DNA of 64,000 nucleotides from Lutimaribacter_A marinistellae (lineage in GTDB: Bacteria > Pseudomonadota > Alphaproteobacteria > Rhodobacterales > Rhodobacteraceae): the NCBI RefSeq assembly GCF_042648365.1, contig NZ_JBHRXI010000010.1, positions 372,001-436,000 on the forward strand, in the 5' to 3' direction. Under the pieces are notes generated by a model, which worked only from the letters and a program-made list of their open reading frames with translations, made no database searches and was not told the DNA's origin. A program made the position numbers and the translations under genes. Positions 9,101 to 16,871 of this stretch are shown here, piece after piece. How positions within the stretch are numbered: the stretch's first letter is position 1; the number at the start of each line of letters is the position of its first letter.

Positions 9101-9673
9101 CCCGCGCTGTTGCAGCGCGCCTTGCGCGACGTGGATCTCGCCTACCAGAACCTTGAATCGGTCGAGCTGGGCGTGACAACCGTAGATCACTATTTCGACA
9201 CGCTCGGCGGTATTTCCCGGGCGGTCAAACGTGCGCGCGGCGGGCAGGATGCCGCGATCTATATTTCCGACACGACGCGCGGCAGTGGCAAGATCCGCAC
9301 GCTGGCGGACCAGGTCGCGCTCGAGACCCGTTCCCGCTCTCTCAACCCGAAATTCCACGAGGCGCTGCTGAATCATGGTGCCGAAGGTGTTCGCCAGATC
9401 GAAAGTCACGTCACCAACACGATGGGCTGGTCCGCCACGACCGGTCAGGTGGAGCCTTGGGTCTATCAGCGCATTTCCGAGACATTCGTGCTGGATGCCG
9501 AAATGCGCCAGCGCCTTGCCGCGCTGAACCCGGCCGCCTCTTCTCGAATGGCCAATCGACTGCTCGAGGCTCACGACCGCGCGTATTGGCAGCCCGATGA
9601 CGCGACCCTGTCGGCCCTGCGAGACGCAGCGGACGCCCTTGAAGACCGGATGGAAGGGGTCGCGGCTGAATGA
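6110..9673 (+). CDS. bchH: Magnesium chelatase large subunit BchH
   Basis: Porphyrin-binding subunit of Mg-chelatase, which inserts Mg2+ into protoporphyrin IX together with BchI and BchD (both encoded at 55-58 kb). The 1187-residue product has normal length for the CobN/BchH family and shows family segments such as LHFGMHGALEFMPGKQTGLS (near residue 600) and YASNNPSEATLAKRR shortly after. A cysteine-rich stretch (CTGCARACRPG, near 388) could bind metal. The start ATG lies inside the end of bchB. Confidence 0.97.
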   Translation: MRDDGTISCPAYRVVFLTLDSHAAGPCARVSDRLAAHFPGLEISVHAAAEWAETPEALQAAIAAVSRADIVVTGLIFLDEHIRAILPALQARRDHCDAMVGIISDAQIVRMTRMGTLDMSAPDSGLRKLMKKLRGADKSGTTQDGARKMRMLRRLPRILKLIPGKAQDLRAWLLTMQYWLGASDDNIEALVRFLISRYCNKADWRNTDAPAPLEYPETGLYHPDLPGRITTEPTTLPVPKTCRGTVGVLMMRSYVLAGDTAHYDAVIRALEERGLRVIPAFAGGLDARPAVDAFLRDENGPRIDALLSLTGFSLVGGPAYNDNEAAVELLRSLNVPYIAAHPLEFQTLDQWANSPQGLGPIETTMLIALPELDGATNPTVFAGRHGDGQCTGCARACRPGPQAKAMAPCSERITYLADRVARLTALRRSAVAERKLGIVLFGFPPNAGAAGTAAYLDVFRSLYNTLHALADRGYDLTPPESVEDLRAAVLHGTAEKYGQEANVAAHVGAEDIVQTTLWLDEIEAQWGPAPGKVQSDGRGVFVLGARFGNVFVGLQPAFGYEGDPMRLLFERGFAPTHAFTQFYLWLRNSFRADVLLHFGMHGALEFMPGKQTGLSGADWPDRLIGDLPNVYLYASNNPSEATLAKRRTGAVTVSHLTPPLSAAGLYKGLAELKDSLTRWRQSTLGAPERTEIAVLIAEQAEAVDMDGSDPDALWLKLLETEEALVPEGLHVLGAPLSDAARESYLSLVPQDAARTEISEHLRHDTEMPALLHALDGGFTPPVPGGDLIRSPEILPTGRNIHAFDPFRMPSAYACREGTKQAQLLLETHKSLPQSVAIVLWGSDNIKSDGMPLAQALALMGAKPRFDGFGRLCGAELIPLKELGRPRIDVLMTLSGIFRDLLPLQTRMLAEAALMAVRAEEPLDLNFVRAHALAYAEETGFDLETAALRVFSNAEGAYGSNVNQLVDSSAFGDEDELADAYEARKSFGYGTDGKARQNPALLQRALRDVDLAYQNLESVELGVTTVDHYFDTLGGISRAVKRARGGQDAAIYISDTTRGSGKIRTLADQVALETRSRSLNPKFHEALLNHGAEGVRQIESHVTNTMGWSATTGQVEPWVYQRISETFVLDAEMRQRLAALNPAASSRMANRLLEAHDRAYWQPDDATLSALRDAADALEDRMEGVAAE

Positions 9674-9692
9674 AACACGAAAGGAACATATC

Positions 9693-10589
9693 ATGAGCCC
9701 GCGCGACGACATTCCCGACCTTCACGGCCAGGATGGCGAAGGCTCGGTGCAGGTACATCAGGATCCTGCCGCCCGGATCGAAGGCGCCAAGGTGTTTTCG
9801 GTCTACGGCAAGGGTGGTATCGGAAAATCGACCACCAGCTCGAACCTGTCGGCGGCCTTCGCAAAAATGGGTAAGCGGGTTCTGCAAATTGGTTGCGACC
9901 CGAAACATGACAGCACCTTCACCCTGACGGGGCGGCTGCAGCCGACTGTCATCGATATCCTTAAGGAAGTTGACTTTCACCCGGAGGAACTGCGCCCCGA
10001 GGACTTCGTGACAGAAGGCTGGGGCGGCGTGAAATGCGTTGAGGCCGGCGGCCCCCCTGCCGGTACCGGGTGTGGTGGTTATGTGGTTGGTCAGACCGTG
10101 AAACTGCTGAAGCAGCATCACATGCTCGAGGATACCGATGTCGTCATCTTCGACGTTCTGGGTGACGTGGTTTGCGGCGGCTTTGCTGCACCCCTTCAAC
10201 ATGCTGACCGGGCGGTCATCGTCACCGCAAATGATTTTGACTCGATCTACGCGATGAACCGCATCATTGCCGCGGTTCAGGCCAAATCCGCGAACTACAA
10301 GGTCCGGCTCGCAGGGTGCATCGCCAACCGGTCCCGAGACACCGACGAAGTCGACCGCTACTGCGACCGCGTGGGTTTCGATCGAATAGCGCATATGCCG
10401 GACGTGGACGCCATCCGCCGTTCTCGCCTCAAGAAGAAGACGTTGTTCGAGATGGATGACGACGAGGACATTATCGCATGCCGCGCCGAGTATGTCAGGC
10501 TCGCCGAAACCCTCTGGCGTGGAACCGAACCCTTGGCGCCCGCACCGATGGAAGACCGCGACATCTTCGAGATGCTGGGATTCGACTGA
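9693..10589 (+). CDS. bchL: Light-independent protochlorophyllide reductase iron protein BchL
   Basis: NifH-like ATPase that donates electrons to BchNB. The product has 298 residues with a P-loop GKGGIGKS at 39-46 and the two cysteines that bridge the dimer's [4Fe-4S] cluster, Cys127 (GTGCGGY) and Cys161 (DVVCGGF). The ATG at 9693 follows an AAAGGA Shine-Dalgarno; an upstream in-frame ATG inside bchH gives a non-homologous extension and was rejected. Its stop overlaps the bchM start. Confidence 0.97.
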   Translation: MSPRDDIPDLHGQDGEGSVQVHQDPAARIEGAKVFSVYGKGGIGKSTTSSNLSAAFAKMGKRVLQIGCDPKHDSTFTLTGRLQPTVIDILKEVDFHPEELRPEDFVTEGWGGVKCVEAGGPPAGTGCGGYVVGQTVKLLKQHHMLEDTDVVIFDVLGDVVCGGFAAPLQHADRAVIVTANDFDSIYAMNRIIAAVQAKSANYKVRLAGCIANRSRDTDEVDRYCDRVGFDRIAHMPDVDAIRRSRLKKKTLFEMDDDEDIIACRAEYVRLAETLWRGTEPLAPAPMEDRDIFEMLGFD

Positions 10590-11260
10590 TGACGTATGAC
10601 CGCACCCTCACCCGTGTCGAAACCTATTTCGATAAGACCGCGACCCGCACATGGGAGCGTCTGACGAGCGATGCGCCGGTATCGCGGATCCGGGAAACGG
10701 TGCGACGCGGACGCGATGAAATGCGGGCCCATCTGTTGTCCCGACTGCCAACCGATCTGCGCGGGGCACGCATACTCGACGCAGGTTGCGGCGCCGGTCA
10801 ATTGACGGCGGAACTCGCGGCACATGGCGCCGATGTGGTGGCAATCGACATATCTCCCTCGCTGGTCGACATCGCCCGCCAGCGATTGCCGATTGACCTT
10901 GCAGGACGCGTTACCTTCCAAACCGGGGACATGTTGTCAGAGTCCCTGGGTCATTTCGATCACGTCGTGGCAATGGACAGCCTGATCTACTACGTTCGGA
11001 CCGACATCGCCCGTGCCTTGACAGCGCTGAATTCACGCACATCTGGTTCCGTCCTGTTTACGGTTGCGCCGCGAACGCCGTTGTTGATGGCGATGTGGCG
11101 CATGGGGCAGCTTTTCCCGAAAGCCGACCGGTCACCCGTGATGGTGCCACATGCGCCCGCCACGCTTTCACGGGCTCTTGGCGACACTGCCAAGCTCACC
11201 ACTCTCGAGCGCGTCAGCAGCGGATTTTACATCAGCCAGGCGATGGAGGTGCGTACGTGA
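10589..11260 (+). CDS. bchM: Magnesium protoporphyrin IX O-methyltransferase BchM
   Basis: SAM-dependent methyltransferase that forms Mg-protoporphyrin IX monomethyl ester, the substrate of the AcsF cyclase. The product has 223 residues. The SAM-binding glycine motif is ILDAGCGAGQLT near residue 63-74, followed by an acidic strand end (VVAIDISPSLV). The ATG overlaps the bchL stop and the gene ends in a GTGA overlap with lhaA. Confidence 0.96.
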   Translation: MTYDRTLTRVETYFDKTATRTWERLTSDAPVSRIRETVRRGRDEMRAHLLSRLPTDLRGARILDAGCGAGQLTAELAAHGADVVAIDISPSLVDIARQRLPIDLAGRVTFQTGDMLSESLGHFDHVVAMDSLIYYVRTDIARALTALNSRTSGSVLFTVAPRTPLLMAMWRMGQLFPKADRSPVMVPHAPATLSRALGDTAKLTTLERVSSGFYISQAMEVRT

Positions 11261-12696
11261 TCCTTCATCCCTCGCATTTCAAACGGTTGACCAACCGCCT
11301 TTTGCCCTTTGCAGATGCGGCAAGCGAGGGGCTGCCGTTGGGCCAATTGCTTCGTCTTTCGTTGTTCCAGGTCTCAGTGGGAATGGCCACGGTCATGCTG
11401 CTGGGCACTCTGAACCGCGTGATGATCGTCGAATTGTCGGTGCCTGCCACAATAGTTGCCGTGATGATCGCACTGCCCGTGCTGATCGCACCTTTCCGTA
11501 CCCTTTTGGGTTTTCGCTCGGATACGTATCGCAGTGCGATCGGGTGGAAGCGCATCCCATATCTCTGGTTCGGGTCTCTTTGGCAAATGGGTGGCTTGGC
11601 CGTGATGCCCTTTGCCCTTCTGGTCCTGTCGGGCGAGACCGTTCACGATGTTCCATTCGCGGGAGAGGTGCTGGCAGCGCTAGCATTCCTGATGACAGGT
11701 CTCGGGCTACACATGACCCAGACCGCCGGCCTTGCGCTGGCAACGGACCGCGCGGACGAAGCGACGCGCCCACGTGTCGTGGCAATGCTATATGTCATGT
11801 TCCTTTTGGGCATGGGTTCGTCTGCTGTCATTGTCGGTTGGTTGCTGCGTGACTTTTCACCCCTTCAACTGGTTCGTGTCGTTCAGGGAGCCGCCGTTGT
11901 CGGTCTGGCGCTGAACCTCGTTGCCCTGTGGAAGCAGGAGCAGGTCCGTCCGATGAGCCGTGAAGAGCGCGCGGCCCCGCGCCCGCTGTTCCGTGAGGCA
12001 TGGGCTGACCTTCTCGGCGGCGGTCAGGCGGGGCGGCTGTTGGCCGTGGTGTTCATCGGCACGATGGGTTTCAACATGCAGGACGTGCTGCTCGAGCCTT
12101 ATGGCGGCGAGATCCTTGGCCTGTCAGTTGCCTCGACCACGATGCTCACCGCGCTTTGGGCTGCGGGAGCGCTGGCCGGGTTCACTCTGGCCGGGCGTAT
12201 GCTTGCACAAGGCCGCGACGCGCTCCGTATCGCGGCAATGGGCCTGCTGACAGGTGTGGTGGCATTTTCCACGGTTATCTTCGCGGCGCCAACGAACTCC
12301 CCGACGATGTTTTTTACCGGTGCTTGTTTGATCGGTTTCGGAGGCGGCTTGTTTGCGGTCTCCACCCTGACGGCTGCGATGACCCTTCCGGCAACGGGCA
12401 AGGCTGGGCACGGGCTGGCACTTGGGGCTTGGGGTGCAGCGCAAGCCACTGGCGCCGGTCTGTCAATCGCGCTCGGCGGCGCGCTTCGCGACTGGACCAA
12501 CGCCCAGGCGCTTTCCGGCGCGTGGGGCGACGCGGTGGCGACACCCGCGACCGGGTACTCCTTTGTCTACCATGTCGAGATCGGCTTGCTGTTCCTGACC
12601 CTCGCGGCCCTTGGCCCCTTGGTCCGCATCGCACGCAAAGCCTCTCGCAGCACTCAGGGAGCGGCCCGTATCGGCCTGGCCGATTTCCCAACATGA
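11257..12696 (+). CDS. lhaA: Light-harvesting 1 assembly protein LhaA (PucC family)
   Basis: Integral membrane protein of the major-facilitator-like PucC/BCD family, needed for assembly of the LH1 antenna. The 479-residue product has about twelve hydrophobic segments; family-typical stretches include PFRTLLGFRSDTYRSAIGWKR near residue 80. The GTG start at 11257 overlaps the bchM stop (GTGA); an upstream ATG lies within bchM in the wrong context. It directly precedes puhA, the conserved order. Confidence 0.93.
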   Translation: MILHPSHFKRLTNRLLPFADAASEGLPLGQLLRLSLFQVSVGMATVMLLGTLNRVMIVELSVPATIVAVMIALPVLIAPFRTLLGFRSDTYRSAIGWKRIPYLWFGSLWQMGGLAVMPFALLVLSGETVHDVPFAGEVLAALAFLMTGLGLHMTQTAGLALATDRADEATRPRVVAMLYVMFLLGMGSSAVIVGWLLRDFSPLQLVRVVQGAAVVGLALNLVALWKQEQVRPMSREERAAPRPLFREAWADLLGGGQAGRLLAVVFIGTMGFNMQDVLLEPYGGEILGLSVASTTMLTALWAAGALAGFTLAGRMLAQGRDALRIAAMGLLTGVVAFSTVIFAAPTNSPTMFFTGACLIGFGGGLFAVSTLTAAMTLPATGKAGHGLALGAWGAAQATGAGLSIALGGALRDWTNAQALSGAWGDAVATPATGYSFVYHVEIGLLFLTLAALGPLVRIARKASRSTQGAARIGLADFPT

Positions 12697-12726
12697 CCCT
12701 CGGCCGTCCCATGAAAGGATCGTGAC

Positions 12727-13494
12727 ATGACGGAACCGTTCTTTGGAAATGTCGATCTCGCCAGTGTCAGCCTCTGGCTCTTCGTCGTCTTCTTTGCGCT
12801 CTTGATCTTCTACATTCAGCGCGAAAACATGCGCGAGGGCTACCCCCTCGAAGACGAAGAGGGCAACTCTTCGGCCAACCAGGGACTGTTCCCCGTCCCG
12901 GATGACAAGACCTTCAAGCTGCCGCACGGACGTGGAGAGGTTACGGTGCCCTCGGGGCAGAACCCCGACCGCAAGGACCTTGCACTGGCACGAACCAACG
13001 CAGCCAACGGGTTTCCCTATGAGCCGACAGGAGACCCGATGGTCGACGGTGTCGGCCCTGCCTCTTGGGCACCTCGTCGGGACGTACCGGAACTCGACGG
13101 TCACGGACATCCCAAGATCGTGCCGATGGCCGCAAACGAGAGCTTCCACGTGGCGGCCGGTCGCGATCCGCGCGGGTTGCCTGTGATGGCTGGTGACGGA
13201 GAGATTGCCGGAACCGTTTCCGACATGTGGATCGACGAGCCCGAACAGCTGGTGCGCTACCTCGAGATCGAGCTCTCAGGTGGCGCAGGCAAACGGCTGG
13301 TTCCAATGACGATGGCACGAATCCGCTCGAACCACGTCAAGGTCCGCTCGATCTTTGGCAAGCATTTTCCGGGCGTTCCGCAGCATGCCTCGCCCCGGCA
13401 GGTGACGTTGCTCGAAGAGGAAAAGATCACGGCCTACTACGCTGGCGGCACGCTCTATGCCAGCGAGGCCCGGCTGGAACCGCAACTGGGCTGA
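12727..13494 (+). CDS. puhA: Photosynthetic reaction centre H subunit PuhA
   Basis: H subunit of the type-2 reaction centre, anchored by one N-terminal helix (about 12-32, SLWLFVVFFALLIFYIQREN) with a large cytoplasmic domain that protects the QB site and guides proton uptake. At 255 residues it has family length. The signature YPLEDEEG follows the helix, and the C-terminal PRC-barrel region (about 150-250) contains LPVMAGDGEIAG. An AAAGGA Shine-Dalgarno precedes the ATG. It partners with pufL and pufM on the other strand. Confidence 0.97.
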   Translation: MTEPFFGNVDLASVSLWLFVVFFALLIFYIQRENMREGYPLEDEEGNSSANQGLFPVPDDKTFKLPHGRGEVTVPSGQNPDRKDLALARTNAANGFPYEPTGDPMVDGVGPASWAPRRDVPELDGHGHPKIVPMAANESFHVAAGRDPRGLPVMAGDGEIAGTVSDMWIDEPEQLVRYLEIELSGGAGKRLVPMTMARIRSNHVKVRSIFGKHFPGVPQHASPRQVTLLEEEKITAYYAGGTLYASEARLEPQLG

Positions 13495-13518
13495 TACCGG
13501 AGCGGGGGAGGACACAGG

Positions 13519-14151
13519 ATGAGCCATGACGATTTCGCTTTCGAACCCGTCGAGGGTTTGCCGGAACGCCCCCCTGAAGGCGAGCGTATCCTCTGGCAGG
13601 GTCGGCCCAGTTGGTGGGCGCTGACCTGTCGGGCACTCAATCTCTACTGGGTGCTGGGTTACTTCCTCGCGCTTGCCGCATGGCGATTTGCCACGCTCTT
13701 TGACCAGGTAGGTGCGGCACAGGCCTTTGCCGCATCGTTCCCGTTCCTCATCCTGGGTGCCATCGTTGGCCTACTGCTCGCGGCATTCGCCTTTGTTCAG
13801 GCCCGGACCACCGTCTACACGATTACCAACCGCCGTGTCGCAATGCGCATAGGCGCAGCTTTGACGGTGACGTTCAACCTGCCGTTCAGACAGCTGCGCA
13901 ACGCCAGCCTTGATCTGCGCCGCAATGGGACCGGGACCATCGCACTTGAGATGGAGAGCGATGCCCGCCTGTCCTACCTTATTTTTTGGCCGCATGTGCG
14001 CCCTTGGGTGATGCGCCGTACGCAACCTGCCCTGCGCTGTATCCCCGAGGCCGAGATCGTCGCGCGCATTTTGTCCGAAGCCGCCGAGGCTGCGGTCGCG
14101 ACCCCCCAGATCGAACACAGGACTCCGCAACCGGCCTTTGCGGCCGAATAG
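13519..14151 (+). CDS. puhB: Photosynthetic complex assembly protein PuhB
   Basis: Membrane protein that helps assemble the reaction centre in the puh operon. The 210-residue product has an N-terminal soluble segment, two or more hydrophobic helices (about 45-65 and 75-97), and a bacterial PH-like domain (RTTVYTITNRRVAMRIG near residue 96 onward). GGAGG stands upstream of the ATG. The gene lies 24 bp after puhA. Confidence 0.92.
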   Translation: MSHDDFAFEPVEGLPERPPEGERILWQGRPSWWALTCRALNLYWVLGYFLALAAWRFATLFDQVGAAQAFAASFPFLILGAIVGLLLAAFAFVQARTTVYTITNRRVAMRIGAALTVTFNLPFRQLRNASLDLRRNGTGTIALEMESDARLSYLIFWPHVRPWVMRRTQPALRCIPEAEIVARILSEAAEAAVATPQIEHRTPQPAFAAE

Positions 14152-14166
14152 ACACGGAATATCGGC

Positions 14167-14631
14167 ATGAGCCACACCGACACCAGCCACCGCCGCCCGC
14201 ATGACAAGGAACTCGTTCCCCGCGTCATGGCGCGGGCGCTCATGGTTCTGGTCTTTTCGGTTCTGGTGCTTGTTTCACTGGCCCGCCTGACCGATCGGCC
14301 CGTGACGTCCACCCCGCCCGAGGGCGATGTCTTAACAAGCCGAACGATCGTCCTTTCGGGCGACATGGCCGGGGCTGCGACCGTTCGAACGCCGTCCGGG
14401 ACCCTGATCGCCGAGCTTACGCCCGAACAGGGCGGTTTCATATCCGGCGTCTGGCGTGTGCTGGTGCGCGAACGCACCAAGCACCGCGTTGCGCTGGATG
14501 GCCCGGTTACAATCCTTCGCCGCGACACGGGGCGGCTTGAAATTCACGACCCCAGCACAGGCTGGCGCGCCGATTTAATGGGATTCGGTGCGGATAACGC
14601 CAGGGCTTTCGCGCAGCTCCTGGCACAATAG
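14167..14631 (+). CDS. puhC: Photosynthetic complex assembly protein PuhC
   Basis: Accessory protein for organisation of the reaction centre-LH1 complex. The 154-residue product has a basic, cytoplasmic N-terminus, one transmembrane helix (about 20-40, ARALMVLVFSVLVLVSLARL) and a C-terminal periplasmic domain ending in an amphipathic stretch. Assignment rests on position between puhB and acsF and on the single-helix architecture of the family. Confidence 0.88.
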   Translation: MSHTDTSHRRPHDKELVPRVMARALMVLVFSVLVLVSLARLTDRPVTSTPPEGDVLTSRTIVLSGDMAGAATVRTPSGTLIAELTPEQGGFISGVWRVLVRERTKHRVALDGPVTILRRDTGRLEIHDPSTGWRADLMGFGADNARAFAQLLAQ

Positions 14632-14644
14632 GAGGAGCCAGAAA

Positions 14645-14941
14645 ATGGGATGGCTGACCAAGGATATCGAGCGTGCACCCTGCACCGTAGAGATATCGCA
14701 CAAGTTCGAAAGCCTGCACGCGCATGTGCGGTTCAACAACGGCGCCGTGATCAACCCCGGCGACGAGGTCAAGGTTCACGGGCCAGAGATCATGGCCCCC
14801 TTCGGCCAGATTGTCCGAGAGGAACGTGAGGCGACAATCATCCGTGCCTCGAAACTGGAGCAACTCTGGACCCGGCTCACCGGCGATGTCGAGGTGATGG
14901 AGCTTTGCGAGTTCTCTTTCTCCGAGGAGGTCACGCTATGA
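14645..14941 (+). CDS. Conserved small protein of the puh-acsF operon, function unknown
   Basis: A 98-residue soluble protein starting MGWLTKDIERAPC with a strong TAGGAGGAG ribosome site and ending in an ATGA overlap with acsF. I recall a similar small gene at this position in other purple bacteria but know no function for it. The protein shows a predicted beta-rich core (HVRFNNGAVINPGDEVKVHG, about 31-50) resembling a small barrel and an acidic C-terminus, without cysteine pairs or metal motif. Tight coupling to acsF suggests a role in the cyclase step or in reaction-centre assembly; that is inference only. Confidence 0.85.
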   Translation: MGWLTKDIERAPCTVEISHKFESLHAHVRFNNGAVINPGDEVKVHGPEIMAPFGQIVREEREATIIRASKLEQLWTRLTGDVEVMELCEFSFSEEVTL

Positions 14942-16062
14942 ACATGCAGATAAAGCACACCGCCGACGCCACCACGGTCGAAGAAGGTCTTGCCATTCAG
15001 GAGGAGCAGGCAAAGCTCGATAGCGCCTTTGCGACCGACGTAGCGATGCAGAACACCTTGCTGACCCCACGCTTCTACACCACCGATTTCGACGAACTGG
15101 ACGCAATCGATGTCTCTTCGGTTCGCCAGGATTGGGATGAACTGATCGACGACATGGTGAGCGACCCGAACAAAGGTCACTTCAAGAAGAACGAAGACTG
15201 GGATCACGTCGATTGGGACGCCATGGAGCCGGCGCTGAAGAAGGAATTCATCGACTTCCTGATCTCATCCTGCACGGCCGAGTTCTCGGGGTGCGTCCTC
15301 TACAAGGAAATGAAGCGTCGCGGCGCCAACAAGGACATCACGCAACTCTTTCAGTTGATGGCCCGCGACGAGGCCCGCCATGCAGGTTTCATCAATGACG
15401 CCCTGCGCGAAGCAGGTGTGGCGGTAAACCTCGGCTTTCTCACACAGAAAAAGAAGTACACCTATTTCCGTCCGAAATTCATCTACTACGCCACCTACCT
15501 TTCGGAAAAGATCGGCTATGCCCGGTACATAACGATTTTCCGTCACCTTCAGGCGCATCCCGAACATCGGTTCCACCCGATCTTCAAATGGTTCGAGGAG
15601 TGGTGCAACGACGAGTTCCGCCACGGCGAGGCGTTTGCCCTTCTGATGAAAACGGACCCGAAACTGACGCAGGGCGGCAATGTATTGTGGATCAAGTTCT
15701 TCCTGACCGCGGTCTATGCCACGATGTTCGTACGCGATCACCAACGCCCGGCCTTTCACAAGGCTCTTGGCGTTGATCCCGATTGGTACGCCCACGAGGT
15801 GTTCACCAAGACCTCGGAGCTGAGCAAACAGATTTTTCCGATCACGCTGGATATCGAACATCCACGTTGGCTGCCAACCTTGCGACGTCTTCAAAAAGCC
15901 AATGTTGCGATTGCCGAAGCCAAACAGCAGTCAGGGCTTTCGGCTCGGCTGCGCCAAATAGCGAATTCCGCGAAAGCCGCATATGCATTTGCATCGCTAT
16001 ACACGATACCGGCGAAGAAACACGCTGTGCCCGCCAGCACCCGACTGGAGCCCGCCTACTGA
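14938..16062 (+). CDS. acsF: Oxygen-dependent Mg-protoporphyrin IX monomethyl ester cyclase AcsF
   Basis: Di-iron oxygenase that forms the isocyclic E ring using O2, producing protochlorophyllide. The product has 374 residues from the ATG at 14938. Two ExxH iron-binding motifs are visible, E145-ARH-148 and E226-FRH-229, with further glutamates (TAEFSGCVLYKE, 114-124) as in ferritin-like four-helix proteins. Presence of this enzyme fits bacteriochlorophyll synthesis under air. The anaerobic alternative BchE is not in the window, though it could be just outside beside bchG. Confidence 0.97.
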   Translation: MNMQIKHTADATTVEEGLAIQEEQAKLDSAFATDVAMQNTLLTPRFYTTDFDELDAIDVSSVRQDWDELIDDMVSDPNKGHFKKNEDWDHVDWDAMEPALKKEFIDFLISSCTAEFSGCVLYKEMKRRGANKDITQLFQLMARDEARHAGFINDALREAGVAVNLGFLTQKKKYTYFRPKFIYYATYLSEKIGYARYITIFRHLQAHPEHRFHPIFKWFEEWCNDEFRHGEAFALLMKTDPKLTQGGNVLWIKFFLTAVYATMFVRDHQRPAFHKALGVDPDWYAHEVFTKTSELSKQIFPITLDIEHPRWLPTLRRLQKANVAIAEAKQQSGLSARLRQIANSAKAAYAFASLYTIPAKKHAVPASTRLEPAY

Positions 16063-16871
16063 TGCTTGCCAATAGCTGGATCGCTGCGCTTATCGCGCTT
16101 TTTGCCTGGTGGTTTTCCACCGGGGCGATCCTGTGGGTGGTACGGCGGGCTGATCACGTCGGGCCGAAGGCCGGCCGGCAGGCCACATTGCTGGGCTTGC
16201 CGGTTTTGGGGCTTGGCATATGGGGTTTTCTCGCCAGCCTCACGCATACAGATGCTCAGGCAGCTTATGTTGCCTTCCTTTCGGCGCTCATGATCTGGGG
16301 TTGGATCGAGCTTGCATTTCTCACCGGGCAGATTACCGGTCCCAACACCTATGCCTGCCCGGACCGCCTGCCGGAATGGGAACGCTTTATTCGCGCATGG
16401 GGCACCGTGGCTTATCACGAAATGCTTCTGACTGGCGCGCTTATCGCCATGTGGCTGGCGGCGCAGGGTTCAGCGAACAGCTTTGGCCTGTGGACCTTCG
16501 GTGTTCTTTACGCGGCACGCATCTCGGCCAAACTGAACCTCTATTTCGGAGTGCCGCGCATCAATACCGAGTTTCTGCCCACAGCGCTCGGTCACCTGCC
16601 CAGCCATTTCCGGATATCCAGGCTCAACTGGATTTTTCCAATCTCGATTACCGGCCTCAGCTTTGCCACGGCGTGCTGGCTGGAACGACTTGCAACTGCC
16701 ACCCCTGCCGAGGCCGTCGGGTTCGCCCTGCTGACAGCGATCACGGCACTGGCGCTGCTGGAACACTGGTTGATGGTACTGCCTCTGCCAGACGCGAAAC
16801 TATGGCGCTGGATGCTGCCCGCGCCCAAACACGACACGAGATCGACGGAGGGACACCATCATGGAGTTTGA
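16062..16871 (+). CDS. puhE: Photosynthetic complex assembly membrane protein PuhE
   Basis: Multi-pass membrane protein (DUF3623 family) linked with reaction-centre production and bacteriochlorophyll levels. The 269-residue product starts MLANSWIAALIALFAWWFST with about seven hydrophobic segments and the family-typical FGVPRINTEFLP near residue 165. The ATG overlaps the acsF stop; the 3' end overlaps hemA by 11 bp. Confidence 0.92.
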   Translation: MLANSWIAALIALFAWWFSTGAILWVVRRADHVGPKAGRQATLLGLPVLGLGIWGFLASLTHTDAQAAYVAFLSALMIWGWIELAFLTGQITGPNTYACPDRLPEWERFIRAWGTVAYHEMLLTGALIAMWLAAQGSANSFGLWTFGVLYAARISAKLNLYFGVPRINTEFLPTALGHLPSHFRISRLNWIFPISITGLSFATACWLERLATATPAEAVGFALLTAITALALLEHWLMVLPLPDAKLWRWMLPAPKHDTRSTEGHHHGV

